Shown in pieces: positions 11,343 to 21,836 of a stretch of 64,000 nt of DNA (positions are counted from its first letter, which is position 1; each line of letters starts with the position of its first letter). Origin of the DNA: Diphasiastrum complanatum. Its lineage: Eukaryota > Streptophyta > Lycopodiopsida > Lycopodiales > Lycopodiaceae. Where the stretch lies: positions 49,773,120 to 49,837,119 of the forward strand of contig CM055098.1 of NCBI GenBank assembly GCA_029204225.1, read 5' to 3'. Both the position numbers and the translations under genes were made by a program. The notes beneath the pieces are model-generated. The model saw only the letters and a list, made by a program, of their open reading frames with translations. It was not told the DNA's origin and made no database searches.

Positions 11343-12733
11343 CTAGATACTCTCGAAAGATATTCTACTTTTTTTGGTGCAACATAAGCAAGCACATGCT
11401 TTCTTTTGAAACTCTGAGGAGTTCCAAAGGATGTTGGACATACTTGGCTCTCTTTGTAGATCTTCAAAAACTTCATCTGCTTGTGACCATCTTGATCTTG
11501 TAGGATCGTTTGTCATATTAGCATCATGTAATATGTTGCTTGTGTGATCATGTTCATCAAAATCGAATTTCGAAAAATCTGAATTACGGCTGGTGGATGC
11601 ATTTGCACTTGTCAAAATTGACGAATTCGGTGTACATTTTGTTTGAATGCCGATTTGAAAATGACGTCTTTTATTTTTGTTGTTATCAACAGTCTCTCCA
11701 ACATCCTCCACACTTGTAAGAATATCCGAGTTGTATGTCGATGCAGATATATTACAAGTAACCACATCCTCGACATCCGTTAAGATATCTGAGTTATACA
11801 CTGATCTTGATATATTACGACTGTGAAAAAATCTCCGATTTCTGTCAAGATATCCGAGTTATAGTTACTTGTCAATGATCTTGTTGGATTGCAGTCGACG
11901 GATCTATTTTCGACATCTTCTACACCACTTACATAATCTGAATTATATACTGATCTTGTCGACGTTTTTTGGATGCTATCCCTTTTTTAACCACTAGGCC
12001 AACGAAACCATTAGAATAATATGTAAAGCACTCACTTAATGGTTCAGTAAATGATTTTCTCTTTTTAGAATGCAAAGACAGTTTTTACAAACACCAAATC
12101 ATTGTTTGATTTTGTTTGTAGAAAGGGTCGCCATCATCTGCCATGGCATTCACAATATTTCCTTTTGTTGTAATTGAAGTCAACTTCACGATAACAAGCA
12201 CATTTTTTTCACTAGGATAGTAGCCTTTGAATTTAGCAGCAAACTACTACCCGTTGAAAATCCATACAATCAACAACGTCATCAATGCTGTATAATGGAC
12301 AGTTGACAAGAACGAGTTCATTCATGTCAACAATATCTGCATTATTCCACAAGATTTTTTTTGCAATGGGATCGATGGAAATATAGTTGTGAACTTTTCC
12401 TAGGTGATCAAATTCATCGTGAGGGTATGGCAAGGGACAATCCATTTTAAACACCTTTGAAATTAGGACCGCACTTTTATTCATACCAACTTCTCTGAAA
12501 AAACATGTTTTGTTTGATTCAACAACTAAGACATTTCCAAATGCAACGGCCTCTTTCCAAAAAAATAAAACAACTGGAGTTACATATTTTCTTGAGTAGT
12601 CCATGAGTGACCCTGAAAAAATAACATAGGTACACTTTACGTTAGGATTTGCAATGCTATTGAAAGTATAATTAGCAATATTATGAAACTGTAATAAATA
12701 GTGCCAAAAAGCTATTGAAAGTAAAATCAACAA
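11343..12733 (-). pseudogene. Unrecognised coding relic with a YNSDILT repeat
   Basis: Two open stretches on the minus strand, 12733-12233 (166 codons) and 11801-11343 (152 codons), are joined by readable but interrupted sequence. The upstream part reads like a folded domain: CTYVIFSGSLMDYSRKYVTP, VVLFFWKEAVAFGNVLVVES, then across a stop AKFKGYYPSEKNVLVIVKLT. The downstream part carries at least four near-repeats: YNSDYVSGVEDV, YNSDILTEIGDF, YNSDILTDVEDV and YNSDILTSVEDV, with a weaker NSSILTSANAS. It ends in the cysteine-rich CACLCCTKK. I do not recognise the family. An OB-fold of a DNA-binding protein crossed my mind for the first part, without real support. Host pseudogene or transposon gene are both open. 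Confidence 0.45.
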
Positions 12734-12767
12734 AATTATTATAAAACTGTAACAAAATTATGAAACA

Positions 12768-13235
12768 ATAGCCCTTAGATCTTGTCCTTTAGCCGGTGGC
12801 CCTTAGCCCATAGCCCTTTCCCTTGTCCCTAGGGCCTTAGCCCTTCGCCCTTAGCATTAGCACTTGGCCCTAAACCCTTAGCTCTCATGCATTAGCCCTT
12901 ACCATTGAGCATCAGCCTTAGCACTAGGCCCTTATCCCTTGGCTATTAACTTTAGCCCTTGGCCTTTAACCTTGCCCTTATCCTTAACCCTCGGCCCTCG
13001 GCCCTCGGCCCTAGCCCCTAGCCCTTGGCTAGGCCCTTGGCTAGGCCCTTGGCCCTTGGCCCTAGCCCTTATCCCTTGGCCGATGGCTCTTGGTCCTTGG
13101 TCATTGGCGATGGTCCTTACTCCGTAACTCTTAGTCCTAGCCCTAAAGCCCTTAGTCATTAGCCCTTGGTCCTTCACCCATCGCTCTTGGCCTTTCGGTC
13201 TTATCCTTGAGCCCTTTGTCTTTAGCGCTTTAAGA
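12768..13235. repeat. Degenerate CCCTTAGC/CCCTTGGC minisatellite
   Basis: About 470 bases of short units built on CCCTTAGC, CCCTTGGC and CCCTCGGC with frequent variants, for example three consecutive copies of GGCCCTC near 12993-13010. It recalls plant telomere units (CCCTAAA) but is not that sequence. Confidence 0.85.
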
Positions 13236-13241
13236 CCATTT

Positions 13242-13244
<3 letters not shown>

Positions 13245-13317
<73 letters not shown>
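13245..13317. repeat. (TA)n microsatellite
   Basis: About 73 bases of TA repeat directly after the CCCTTAGC array. It is followed to about 13560 by very AT-rich sequence with long T runs and no genes. Confidence 0.95.
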
Positions 13318-13322
<5 letters not shown>

Positions 13323-13619
13323 TTTTCAACTTTAAGTTTTTTTTTTAAATTTTTAGATTCGTTATTATATCTATTTTTTTATTTATTTTTTTTATTATTT
13401 ATTTATCGATTTTTAGATTTAAATTATAGGTTTTTAAAATTTTATTATTTATTTTTAATTTTGAGTTTGTTTTTTTTTTTTAAGTTTTATTTTTAATTTT
13501 TATTATGTTTTTTTTTTTAATTTTTAGGTTATTTTTTTGGGATTTTTGCATTTTCAAGAATTTGAGAATATCTTTATGTCTTTTTTTACTGAACCGGAAG
13601 CACCGCATACATAATTACT

Positions 13620-16187
13620 CATGAATATTTTGTCTAGCAAGATCAATATTTCATTGGGAGAGTTCCTGAAGTTAGTACCAAAAGCAAAAGAAGTCTTGGT
13701 GCAAAAGTTAGCTCAAGAAGAATCAGAAGACCATTAGGAGCCGCTTTTTTGTGTTGGATTTGAAGAATCTAACGATGTACTCCATATTGGAGCCGCTTGG
13801 GAAAGTGAACAAAAGAATATCACTCTGCCGATACAACATAGACAATTTTCTAAAGAAGCAGCCGTGATAGATGGCGGTTCAGGAGTTAACCTGATTTCTA
13901 CAAAGCTATGTACAAAATGGGACCTCACAAAGATTAAGCCTGCTACTTTTGTTATTGAGCTAGCTGATCAAACGATAATTCGTCTACGAGGAACGGTGGA
14001 AGATATACCTGTCAGGATTGCAGGAGTACAGTTCGTCATTACTTTCGTCGTGATGGACTTACCAGAAGCACCAAATGTCTACCAAGTTCTCTTATGACGT
14101 CCATGGTTACGAGTTGCGCAAATAATTCATAACTGGGGTACCGGCAAAATCACTTTTGAAAATCATAAATGTGCAGTTAAAGTTGATCCTTCGACTTGGA
14201 CTATTAAGCCAGTGGTTCAAAAAGCGAATGATGATTCATCAACAACGGATCACACTTGTGATCAGCCAGAGAAAAAATTGGGAGTTCACTACGATTCTCA
14301 AACGGATACTGTCAATTGGAATGAAGCTCTTGCAACAATTGATTGTACAGAAGGATATATGTGTCAACAAGATATTCAATCAGAGATGAGCGAGATTTCC
14401 TTGTTAGATCGAACTTTGGATACGCCAATCACGTTTCCACTAAATGTGCTGAATGTAGCCTGGATATCAACGAAACCTATACTAGATCCAATTGAGGATG
14501 ATCTCATACCAATGAGCCATGCCCTAACTTATGATGGCAATGCAGAACTTACGGATGAACAGATTCTACATCATATGGATCCGACCAGATTTGGAGTGCG
14601 TAATGTTCTTGATGAACCAACAAATCAAATCGTCCAAAGCAGTTATATTGAAGAGAGACAGGATCACAGGTTCGTGACGAAGAAACAAGCAAAGCAACAT
14701 TATAATACGGTCCTGAAATAGAAAAATCTCCCTCAAAAGATCGATTTAAAGGAAGTGCCACCTCTACTGGATAAAGGAAAAGGAAAAGTCAAGAGTGATC
14801 CATCAAGTCAGATTTTCAGCAAGACATCATCGTCTAGGAAGTCTTCATCTGTGAAGAAAGATTTATCATCCCAAAAGTCATCACCTCCATGATCAATTCT
14901 GGCTAAGAAGACTAAACGAAGATCAAAGACAAGTCCTTTCGAAAAATAACAAGCAAATGTAGTCCAGCATGATATGCCAGAGCATTTTAAACGTTATACA
15001 CTGGATGATGTGGTTATCATGTTACCTAAAGCACATCGTGAACCTAAAGAACACATGCCGGATTCTAAAGAGGTTTACGATGGCCCAGCTAGGACGCAGC
15101 CAATGAATCTTGCAGAACTAGGAGAACCAAAAAAGATTGTACAAGTGGGATCACAACTTACTCCTGAACAGTATCAAGCACTCCGTTTGTTATTTATTAA
15201 GTATCAAGATTGCTTTGCATGGACTTATTAAGATTTGAAGGGTATTTCGACATCAGTTATTGAACATACCATACCTTTAGTACCTGATGCAGTACCAAAG
15301 GTTACAAAGTTCTATCGCTGTAATTCTAATGTGGCAGATCTGATAAAGAAAGAACTTCAGAGATTGTCTGACGCCAATTTCATTTATGAGATTGAGCATA
15401 CCGAATGGATTTCACCGATTGTCATTGTTCCTAAGAAAAATGAGAAATTGCGAATCTGTGTGAATCTCAAAGCATTGAATAAAGTGACCCAGAAGGATCA
15501 CTTTCTGTTACCTTTTACTGAAAGCATTTTGGATCGCCTTGCTGGAGCGGAAGCTTATAGTTTCCTGGATGGATTTAGTGGTTACAACCAGGTTAAGATT
15601 GCACCTGCCGATCGCCACAAAATTGCTTTTGCAACAGAATGGGGCACCTATGCTTACAAAATAATGTCGTTTCAACTCTGTAATGCACCAAGTTCATTCC
15701 AAAGAGTAATGCAATTTGCCTTTAAAGATTATCTGCAGAAATTTCTTGAAATTTACTTGGACAACTTGAGAGTTCATAGTACAGATACAGACCACCTGGA
15801 TCGATTGGAGAAAGTCTTTGAAAGATGCCGCAAATATCAGATTTCTCTAAATCCAGAAAAATGCCATATATGGGTTTCTCACGGAGTGGTGCTTGGACAT
15901 GTGATATCAAGACATGGTATTGCCACTGATTATTCTAAGATCAAAGTTATTGTGAAATTGTCGCCGCCAACAACAATTCGAAGAGTTTGTGTTTATGGGT
16001 CATGCGAACTACTATCGAATTTTTATTATTTTCTTTGCGGATCTAGCACGACCTATATACAAATTAACTATTGTTCCTATTTGGACAGTAGAGGCGTTAG
16101 AAACCTTTGAAAAGTTAAAAAAAGCATTATCTTCAGCACCAATTCTCCGTTCTCCAGATTGGACATTAGAGTTTCATGTTCATCTTC
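13620..16187 (+). pseudogene. Gypsy-A protease to reverse transcriptase relic
   Basis: Plus strand, one frame from before 13864 to about 15970 with five in-frame stops (14095, 14719, 14890, 14947, 15229). A retropepsin opens with DGGSGVNLIS. A long linker follows, then the approach to RT: FIKYQDCFAWTY, LKGIS and EHTIPLVPDAVP. The RT is Ty3/Gypsy: EWISPIVIVPKKNEKLRICV, YSFLDGFSGYNQVKIAP, FATEWGTYAYKIMSFQLCNA and PSSFQRVM. The active site reads YLDN instead of YLDD. It then reads LNPEKCHIWVS and GHVISRHGI. A frame change near 15975 leads into HANYYRIFI and LSSAPILRSPDWTLEFHVH, the start of RNase H, where it ends abruptly. The linker style suggests the Athila/Tat side of Gypsy, with modest confidence. 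Confidence 0.88.
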
Positions 16188-16402
16188 AAGATGAATTGAA
16201 TGCGACCACCCTTGAGCGTGATGCCTATCTGCAAACGCAAATACCCGATCATCCGGTCACACCGACGAATATTGCATATTTGTTCAAGAAAGTGGAAACA
16301 TACAAAGTGGCCCTTCAAGAATTCCAAGGCCGCTTTGATAGGTTCAAAGGAACAGCTTCAACCGAGTTGGCAAAGGCAAAAGAGACCTCCTCTCTACTAT
16401 AA
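16188..16402 (+). pseudogene. Coiled-coil ORF tail fused in frame to truncated Gypsy RNase H
   Basis: The frame coming from RNase H (EFHVH) continues without interruption into LQDELNATTLERDAYLQTQI, then PTNIAYLFKKVETYKVALQE and FDRFKGTASTELAKAKE, and stops at 16400-16402. The same protein segment occurs on the minus strand at 37546-37700 (LQGELNVTTLERDVYLQTQI), there preceded by a longer coiled coil. RNase H homology stops exactly where coiled-coil homology starts, so this is a deletion junction. It removed the rest of pol and the front of a downstream ORF, which places the coiled-coil ORF 3' of pol. Confidence 0.75.
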
Positions 16403-16455
16403 AAAGGGACCAACTCGAGTTGCTCCTCATGTTCATTTTCTCATTTCAATAAAGC
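16398..16455 (+). promoter_or_regulatory. TATA-like and AATAAA-like signals after the coiled-coil tail
   Basis: ACTATAAAAAGGG at 16396-16408 overlaps the stop codon of the preceding ORF, and TCAATAAAG follows about 45 bases later. This could be an LTR promoter with poly(A) signal, or the A/G-rich run could be a polypurine tract. No matching LTR was found elsewhere in the window. Confidence 0.3.
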
Positions 16456-16835
16456 AGATTGGTTCTCTTTAGAAATGGATTGATGAATGTCCTTGCTTTT
16501 TCTCTCTTTTCCTCCATTTCTCATGTTTTCTTTGGTATTTGCTAATTGTTGGATTTGATCATTATTGGGATTGCTATTTCTTATGCTTTTTGTGAGAGAG
16601 AAAGGGAGAGAGAGAAAAGTAAGTTTCTATCATTGTTGTGGATTTAAGTAGGGTTAATGGATGTAGTGTTAAAGCTTAGTGTTAATGGATGTAGTGTTAG
16701 ATCCTCCATTCATATTGAAATCTGAACTAAACTATCGCTCTCATGGGAATGAACCTACGCATGACAACTAACTCCGTCTCTTTGATGCTAGATTGACTAG
16801 ATCTTGGATTCAGGTTAGGCAAGGAAAGAAACCCA
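16456..16835. other. Spacer with a short tandem duplication
   Basis: No gene. GTTAATGGATGTAGTGTTA occurs twice near 16655-16700 in direct tandem, and a GA-rich patch lies at 16590-16618. Confidence 0.5.
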
Positions 16836-18800
16836 CTACATGTATCTATAAGGTTGTAACCCTAAATACACAAAATCCCCTTCAACAAAATCACAAAAAG
16901 TCCATTTTTTATCAGCATATTGCTTCATTCCTATCTGTGCTGCTTTAATATGCTCCCGATTGGCTCTCAAAATATCATTCATGTGCCGAATCTGTTCCAC
17001 AACTGCTAGAACTACAACCTCTGACAAATCCGCACTAATGGGTTGTAATGGTTCATGGCCATATTATGCAAAGAAATGTGTCATACCAATTGACACATGT
17101 GGAGTGCTATTATAACAAAATTCAACAAGGTACAACCAATCAACCCACTTTGTCTGGTGATCCGAAACAAAATGTCGCAAATAACACTCCAACCACTGGT
17201 TGACCCTTTCCGTTTGTCCATCAGTTTCTGGATGAAATGATGTACTTAAGAACAATTTAGTGCCCAACTTGTCCATTAAGACCTTCCAAAAAGTGGAAAT
17301 AAACCTGCCATCTCTATCACTCACTATCTCCTTCGATATTCCATGTAATTTGAAAACATTCTTCAAGAATATTTGTGCTATTTGGGCTGCACTATCAGTA
17401 GTTTTATAAGGTAGGAAATGTGCATATTTTGTAAGCCGATCCACCACCACACAGATACCATCATATCCCCCAGTCGTTGTTGGCAAGGAAGGTATAAAAT
17501 TCATACTAATACTTGTCCAACGTTGTGTATAGATAACGGATGCAATAAACCTGGTTGCTTAACATGTTCCGCCTTATTCACTTGCAAGGAATACATTCTT
17601 GCACATATGTGTATCTAGATTTCTTCATACCAACCCATTTGAATAGCTTTCGGATGGTTTGATATTTCTTCAAAATTCCACTACGCCCAGCACTTGGAGA
17701 TGAGTGTAGCTCATACAATACTTGTGGTATGAATTTGGATTTAGGGGCAAGCACAACTCTAGAATTGTCATACAACAATATTTGTCCTTGCTTCCTATAA
17801 TGGGGATGAACAACTGAATTAGAGTCTTGAGATTCCTCCCAAATCTCTTTCAAGTCTGGATCCTCCATATATTCTACTTGAATGTCTCTTATCCAATCTG
17901 CACTTAATGCAGTTATTGAGAAAATTGTGCTGAATCTCAAATTTGACCACAACATTCTGTGCTCCTCCATCAAAGGGTGATCCAAAATTTTGTTCTGGTG
18001 TTCCTCCAAATAAGCTACATATTCCTCTAAAGATTTTGAAGATGCATTCATCTGTAAAGACCATATTCTTGATAGCGCATCTGCAATCACATTGTCCTTT
18101 CCTTCATTCAATTGTTTTTGGCTCAAAAAATATTTCAAACTATAATGGTCACTTTTAATCAAGAATTTAGAACCATATAAATAGTGTCGCCATTTCTTGA
18201 GGGCATGCACAATTGCCAACATCTCCTTATCATGAGCAGGATATGATGCTTCCTTGTCAGTGAGTTTCCTAATTTCATAGGCAATGACTCCATCTGATTG
18301 ACTCAAAATAGCTCCCAGCCCTATGCCACTGGCGTCCACTATAACCATGAAAGGTAAGTTGAAGTTAGGTTGCAGTAGTAAAGGAGTCGTTACCAATGAT
18401 TCCTTAAGAGCTTCAAAAGCCATCTGAGTTTTCTCATTCCATTCAAACTTATCATTTTTCAAAAGGTGGATAAGCGGTGTTGCCACTTTTGAGAAGTCCT
18501 GAATGAATCTTCTATAATAGGATGCTAAACCCAGGAATCCTCTCAATTCTCTGATGCTATTAGGTGAATTCCAATTCTTGATTGTCTCAATCTTCTTCTG
18601 GTCCACTTTGATTCCCTCCTTGGACACAATGTGTCCCAAGTATTCCACCTCATCTCGAACGAATTCACATTTGGTTATTTTTGCAAACAACTTGTATTCT
18701 CAAAGAATACTTAAAACTATATTCAAATGTTTCGCATGCTCTTCTATGTTCATGCTATATATCAAGATGTTGTCAAAGAATACTAACACAAACAAATAAA
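16836..18800 (-). pseudogene. Gypsy-B reverse transcriptase, RNase H and integrase relic
   Basis: Minus strand, largely readable. It starts within RT (LYLFVLVFFDNILIYS; the second catalytic D is N) and continues as an open stretch of 370 codons (18690-17578): KITKCEFVRDEVEYLGHIVS, ELRGFLGLASYYRRFI, and RNase H with FMVIVDASGIGLGAILSQ and LTDKEASYPAHDKEMLAIVH. About 20 residues are missing between SQKQLNE and KDNVIADALSRIW compared with Gypsy-C. The integrase zinc-binding region and core follow (17504-17064) with VVVDRLTKYAHF, VSDRDGRFISTFW and HPETDGQTERVNQ, giving the expected D, D and E. The C-terminal part (17027-16836) ends at FVYLGLQPYRYM. No chromodomain is seen because the element is cut there. 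Confidence 0.9.
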
Positions 18801-19328
18801 GTCTGAACTTTTAGCAGTTAGTGATCAATCTTGATTTATTCGATTCCTTCTGGTCTGATTGTTTTCTAGACAAGTAAAATCCAGTTAGCAACGATCAAGG
18901 GTCTGAAGCTCTGCATTTTTGCGCCTCCCAGACTAGCGCACGACTTCACACTCATGTACTCTATTTTTTATTAATCAAGAGTGCAATTTTGTCCACACAT
19001 AACTTTTGTTGTTCTTTTTGTGCATTATTACAGACTGCTTACATCTTGTTTCCTACTGCTATGTTGACACACTTCTGATCCACAATTGTCCATTGTAAGT
19101 TTCCGCTGCCATTGTCTTGATCCAGATTTTAATTATGGACCTCTATCCTTGGAACCGGCTGTTCGATTCTCATTGAGATACTACGTTCTACCCTTTTGTC
19201 AAAATTCGTTTCTGCTACACTACCGATTTCCAACACTTGTTCTCAATTTTCGTGGAGAACTTTCCTCTTTTGATTCTATGTCCATCTCTTGCATATTTCT
19301 CATGGTATCTTGAGTTCTAATTTATAGA
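18801..19328. other. Spacer
   Basis: No gene or repeat partner recognised. It may include the outer part of the Copia-D LTR. Confidence 0.4.
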
Positions 19329-19568
19329 ATGTGAATTTCTTGTTGTAATTGGATTCACACGTGTGAAGGACAGTGTACTATTTCTATTGTACGAAAAGGG
19401 ACAGTACTATATCGATTCCTAGTTATTTTGATCAGATCTTCATGTATTTTGCAATTCTAGCATGGTAGATACAAGATTTCTAGCTTGTGAATAATTCTAG
19501 ATGTGCGCCCAAATTTAGCTAAAGATCTAATGATCCATTAAGTGTGTATTGGATTTTATTTTCTCACA
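19329..19568 (+). repeat. Copia-D 5' LTR, inner part
   Basis: Ends TTCTCACA directly before a primer-site-like TAGTATCAGAGC. TGTGAATTTC at 19329 is a candidate start, but the true start may lie further left. It contains the palindrome CACACGTGTG also found in the Copia-F and Copia-H LTRs. Confidence 0.45.
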
Positions 19569-19580
19569 TAGTATCAGAGC
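19569..19580 (+). promoter_or_regulatory. Copia-D primer binding site, one mismatch
   Basis: TAGTATCAGAGC differs at one base from the canonical TGGTATCAGAGC and sits directly after the LTR end. Confidence 0.75.
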
Positions 19581-20159
19581 AGGTTGCAAGCCAAAGTTGG
19601 AGTATTGGCCAAATCTAGAGGTGGATTTGAGAGCACCATAAATTCTATGTGGATTTGAAAGTGTTTTTAGCTCAAATCATACATTTTTAACTATAGAAAA
19701 TCTTTGTGATCCTAGCATCAATTTAGGTCAAATCACTTGGAATAGGCCGATTTTTTAAACCACTTACTGAAATGTGGAGACAAAAATTGCTCATGGTAGT
19801 AGTTGTTACATTCTACAAGATGATGTATCAAGATTCTAGCTTTTGCATATAGATTTTGCTTGATTAATCAATATTTTGCATTTTTGAAAAAACCCTAAAT
19901 ATGATAGGATTTTTTTATTTTAAGTTGCTGGACTTTTTCAAGAGTGTGTTTCAATCTTAGGAGTTAGCAAAAGCTCATCATATTGTGTTTAGATCTATTG
20001 TGATCAAGAAATCAACATTCTATGTGCTAGAAGAGAGAAAATGAGAGGCTAGATTGTTTCCAAATCTTTGTGATTTCTTCTTGAATTTCATTTGTTGATT
20101 TTTAAGAGAGTGATTATTTCATTGGAACATGTTCAAAGAGAAGATCATATCATTGCAAC

Positions 20160-21022
20160 ATGGCAACCTCAACTAGATTCATGTTGAAAGGCAATGAATG
20201 ATAGACTTACCTTAACAAATTATTCTACTTGGAAGGTGATGATGGAATCTTTGCTTGAGATGAACGATTTGATGGATATTGTTGTAGGTGTGAAGGAAAG
20301 ACCTTTGGCATTTCAAGAACAATTGAGGTATGACAAGAGGGCAAAGAAAGCTATACATGTGAACAAGATGAATGTGACTAATGAACTTCTCAAGGAAGTT
20401 GGTAAGTGCACAACATCTAGTGAGGCTTGGGAATCTTGGAAAAAGGTTTATGAGTCCAAGTCTACATGTAGGGTCCTAACCCTAAGGAGACAAATTTTTC
20501 AAAGTCTTCAAAGGAGGAGGAAAGTGCTCATGCTTTTGTTTTGATAGTTAAAGCTTTGAGTGATGAACTAGCATGCATTAGTAAAAGTATTAAGGATGTG
20601 GGATTTGTTCAAGTTGTTCTTACTGGCTTGTTGGATGATCATGTTAATTTGGAGTTTTGCTATTCAAAAGACATTGCCAAGTATGGAGGACCTGCAAGAG
20701 GTCTTGGTGGCTGAAGAGTTTAGACTCCAAGTAAGAGGAAGATCTACTTCTACATCTCAAGTTGGAGAGGAGGGAGCTATGTTATCAAAAGACAAGTTCA
20801 AGGGCAAAGGCAAAAGCAAATGGTCAAAAGGGCAATGCCTTCTACTTTTTTTGGCAAGAAGAAAGATAGATCCAAGCTAAAATGTTTCTATTTTGGAGTC
20901 AAAGGACATTTTGCTAGTGATTGCTTCAAGAAGAAGAGAGATAAAAGTAAGAAGCAAACCAATCTAACTCTTGATGAAGATGGCGTTGACGAACAACTCT
21001 TGTGTAAGAATCTCTCATTTTG
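20160..21022 (+). pseudogene. Copia-D gag relic
   Basis: A start at 20160 (MATSTRFMLKGNE) meets a stop after 13 codons. The gag continues in another frame as RLTLTNYSTWKVMMESLLEM, DLMDIVVGVKERPLAFQ, MNVTNELLKEVGKCTTSSEA and WKKVYESKSTCRVLTLRRQI. Further frame changes lead through SAHAFVLIVKALSDELA and VVLTGLLDDHVNLEF to a damaged zinc knuckle, CFYFGVKGHFASDC, where the second cysteine is F. It stops at 21020-21022. It belongs to the same gag group as Copia-F and Copia-H. Pol is not seen downstream. Confidence 0.85.
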
Positions 21023-21334
21023 ATTGCACATTGAACCTATTCTATGACCACATAATGTTGGTATATCCTAAGGTGGATGAGATTCAATGTCTCCAACTTA
21101 TGCTATTAAGTCACTAGTCTATACTTTGTTCTCTTATTAATTCTAGACTCTAGTACAAAAATTCTATGTTTCCATCTTGCAAGGAAACTTCATTGTCTTG
21201 ATGTGAAACTTTCAACTTGTTCTATTTATGCTTTCCATGTTGAATCTTTCTGTCTTGAGCCTCCTCCATAACAACCTCTTTCTATTTCGACCTCATAGAA
21301 GCAAAGCTCAAATAAAGTAACAAGAAGTCCTTCA
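21023..21334. other. Spacer after the Copia-D gag
   Basis: Nothing recognised. Confidence 0.4.
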
Positions 21335-21420
21335 ACAAATGGTGAGTTGGTAGGGACTTCATTTCCTTGGCTAGAGGTCATGAGTTTGACTCCAATCCAG
21401 GTAAAACAGTTATGCAAGAG
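21335..21420 (+). repeat. Possible tRNA-derived SINE head
   Basis: TGGTGAGTTGG (21340-21350) resembles a pol III A box. AGTTTGACTCC (21383-21393) matches 9 of 11 positions of the B-box consensus GGTTCGANTCC, at tRNA-like spacing, with TTGGCTAGAGGTCATGAG between. A similar sequence lies on the minus strand near 25320-25400. No target duplication was verified. Confidence 0.35.
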
Positions 21421-21836
21421 AAAAAATAACCAACCAACTAGCAAAACGCTCAAAAGATTCTTGTATGTGAAGTGACGAGATAGCAGAAAGGTCAAATTTC
21501 ACAATGCAAAATAACCCATTCTGTGGAGAAAGTGGTGAGGGCATAAGATTTTATAACAATATTGTATGCAATTGGGGCCAGTTACATCTGAGCTATTAAT
21601 ACAGGAAAATGCTCTACAAATTATCAAAATGTGAGTTTTGGCAATTAACACTAAAGTTTTTTCTTTAAAAAAATAAGCAAAAAAACTTTGACCCCCTCAA
21701 ATTGCCAGAGATATCCTATGGACTAATGAATGCTATGAGATGATCAGCGCAAATAGAATTTTGAAAGAAGTAAGCTGTAATATACAATCTCATGGCTGAA
21801 CAATTTTTCTTCATACATGCGCACTGCCGTGAAAGT

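Noticed and set aside
11987-12002. tRNA/SINE A-box-like TTGGCCTAGTGGTTAA on the minus strand
   Set aside because: No B box within a workable distance, and it lies within the YNSDILT coding relic.
12932-13177. Repeat-like open frames on both strands (RARAKGQGP, SLTLGPRPSALAP)
   Set aside because: They are readings of the CCCTTAGC minisatellite; open in both directions because of the repeat, not selection.
13620-16455. Reading Gypsy-A as an endogenous pararetrovirus because of the TATA/AATAAA signals
   Set aside because: Protease and RT motifs and linker are ordinary Ty3/Gypsy, and no movement protein or coat motifs are visible.
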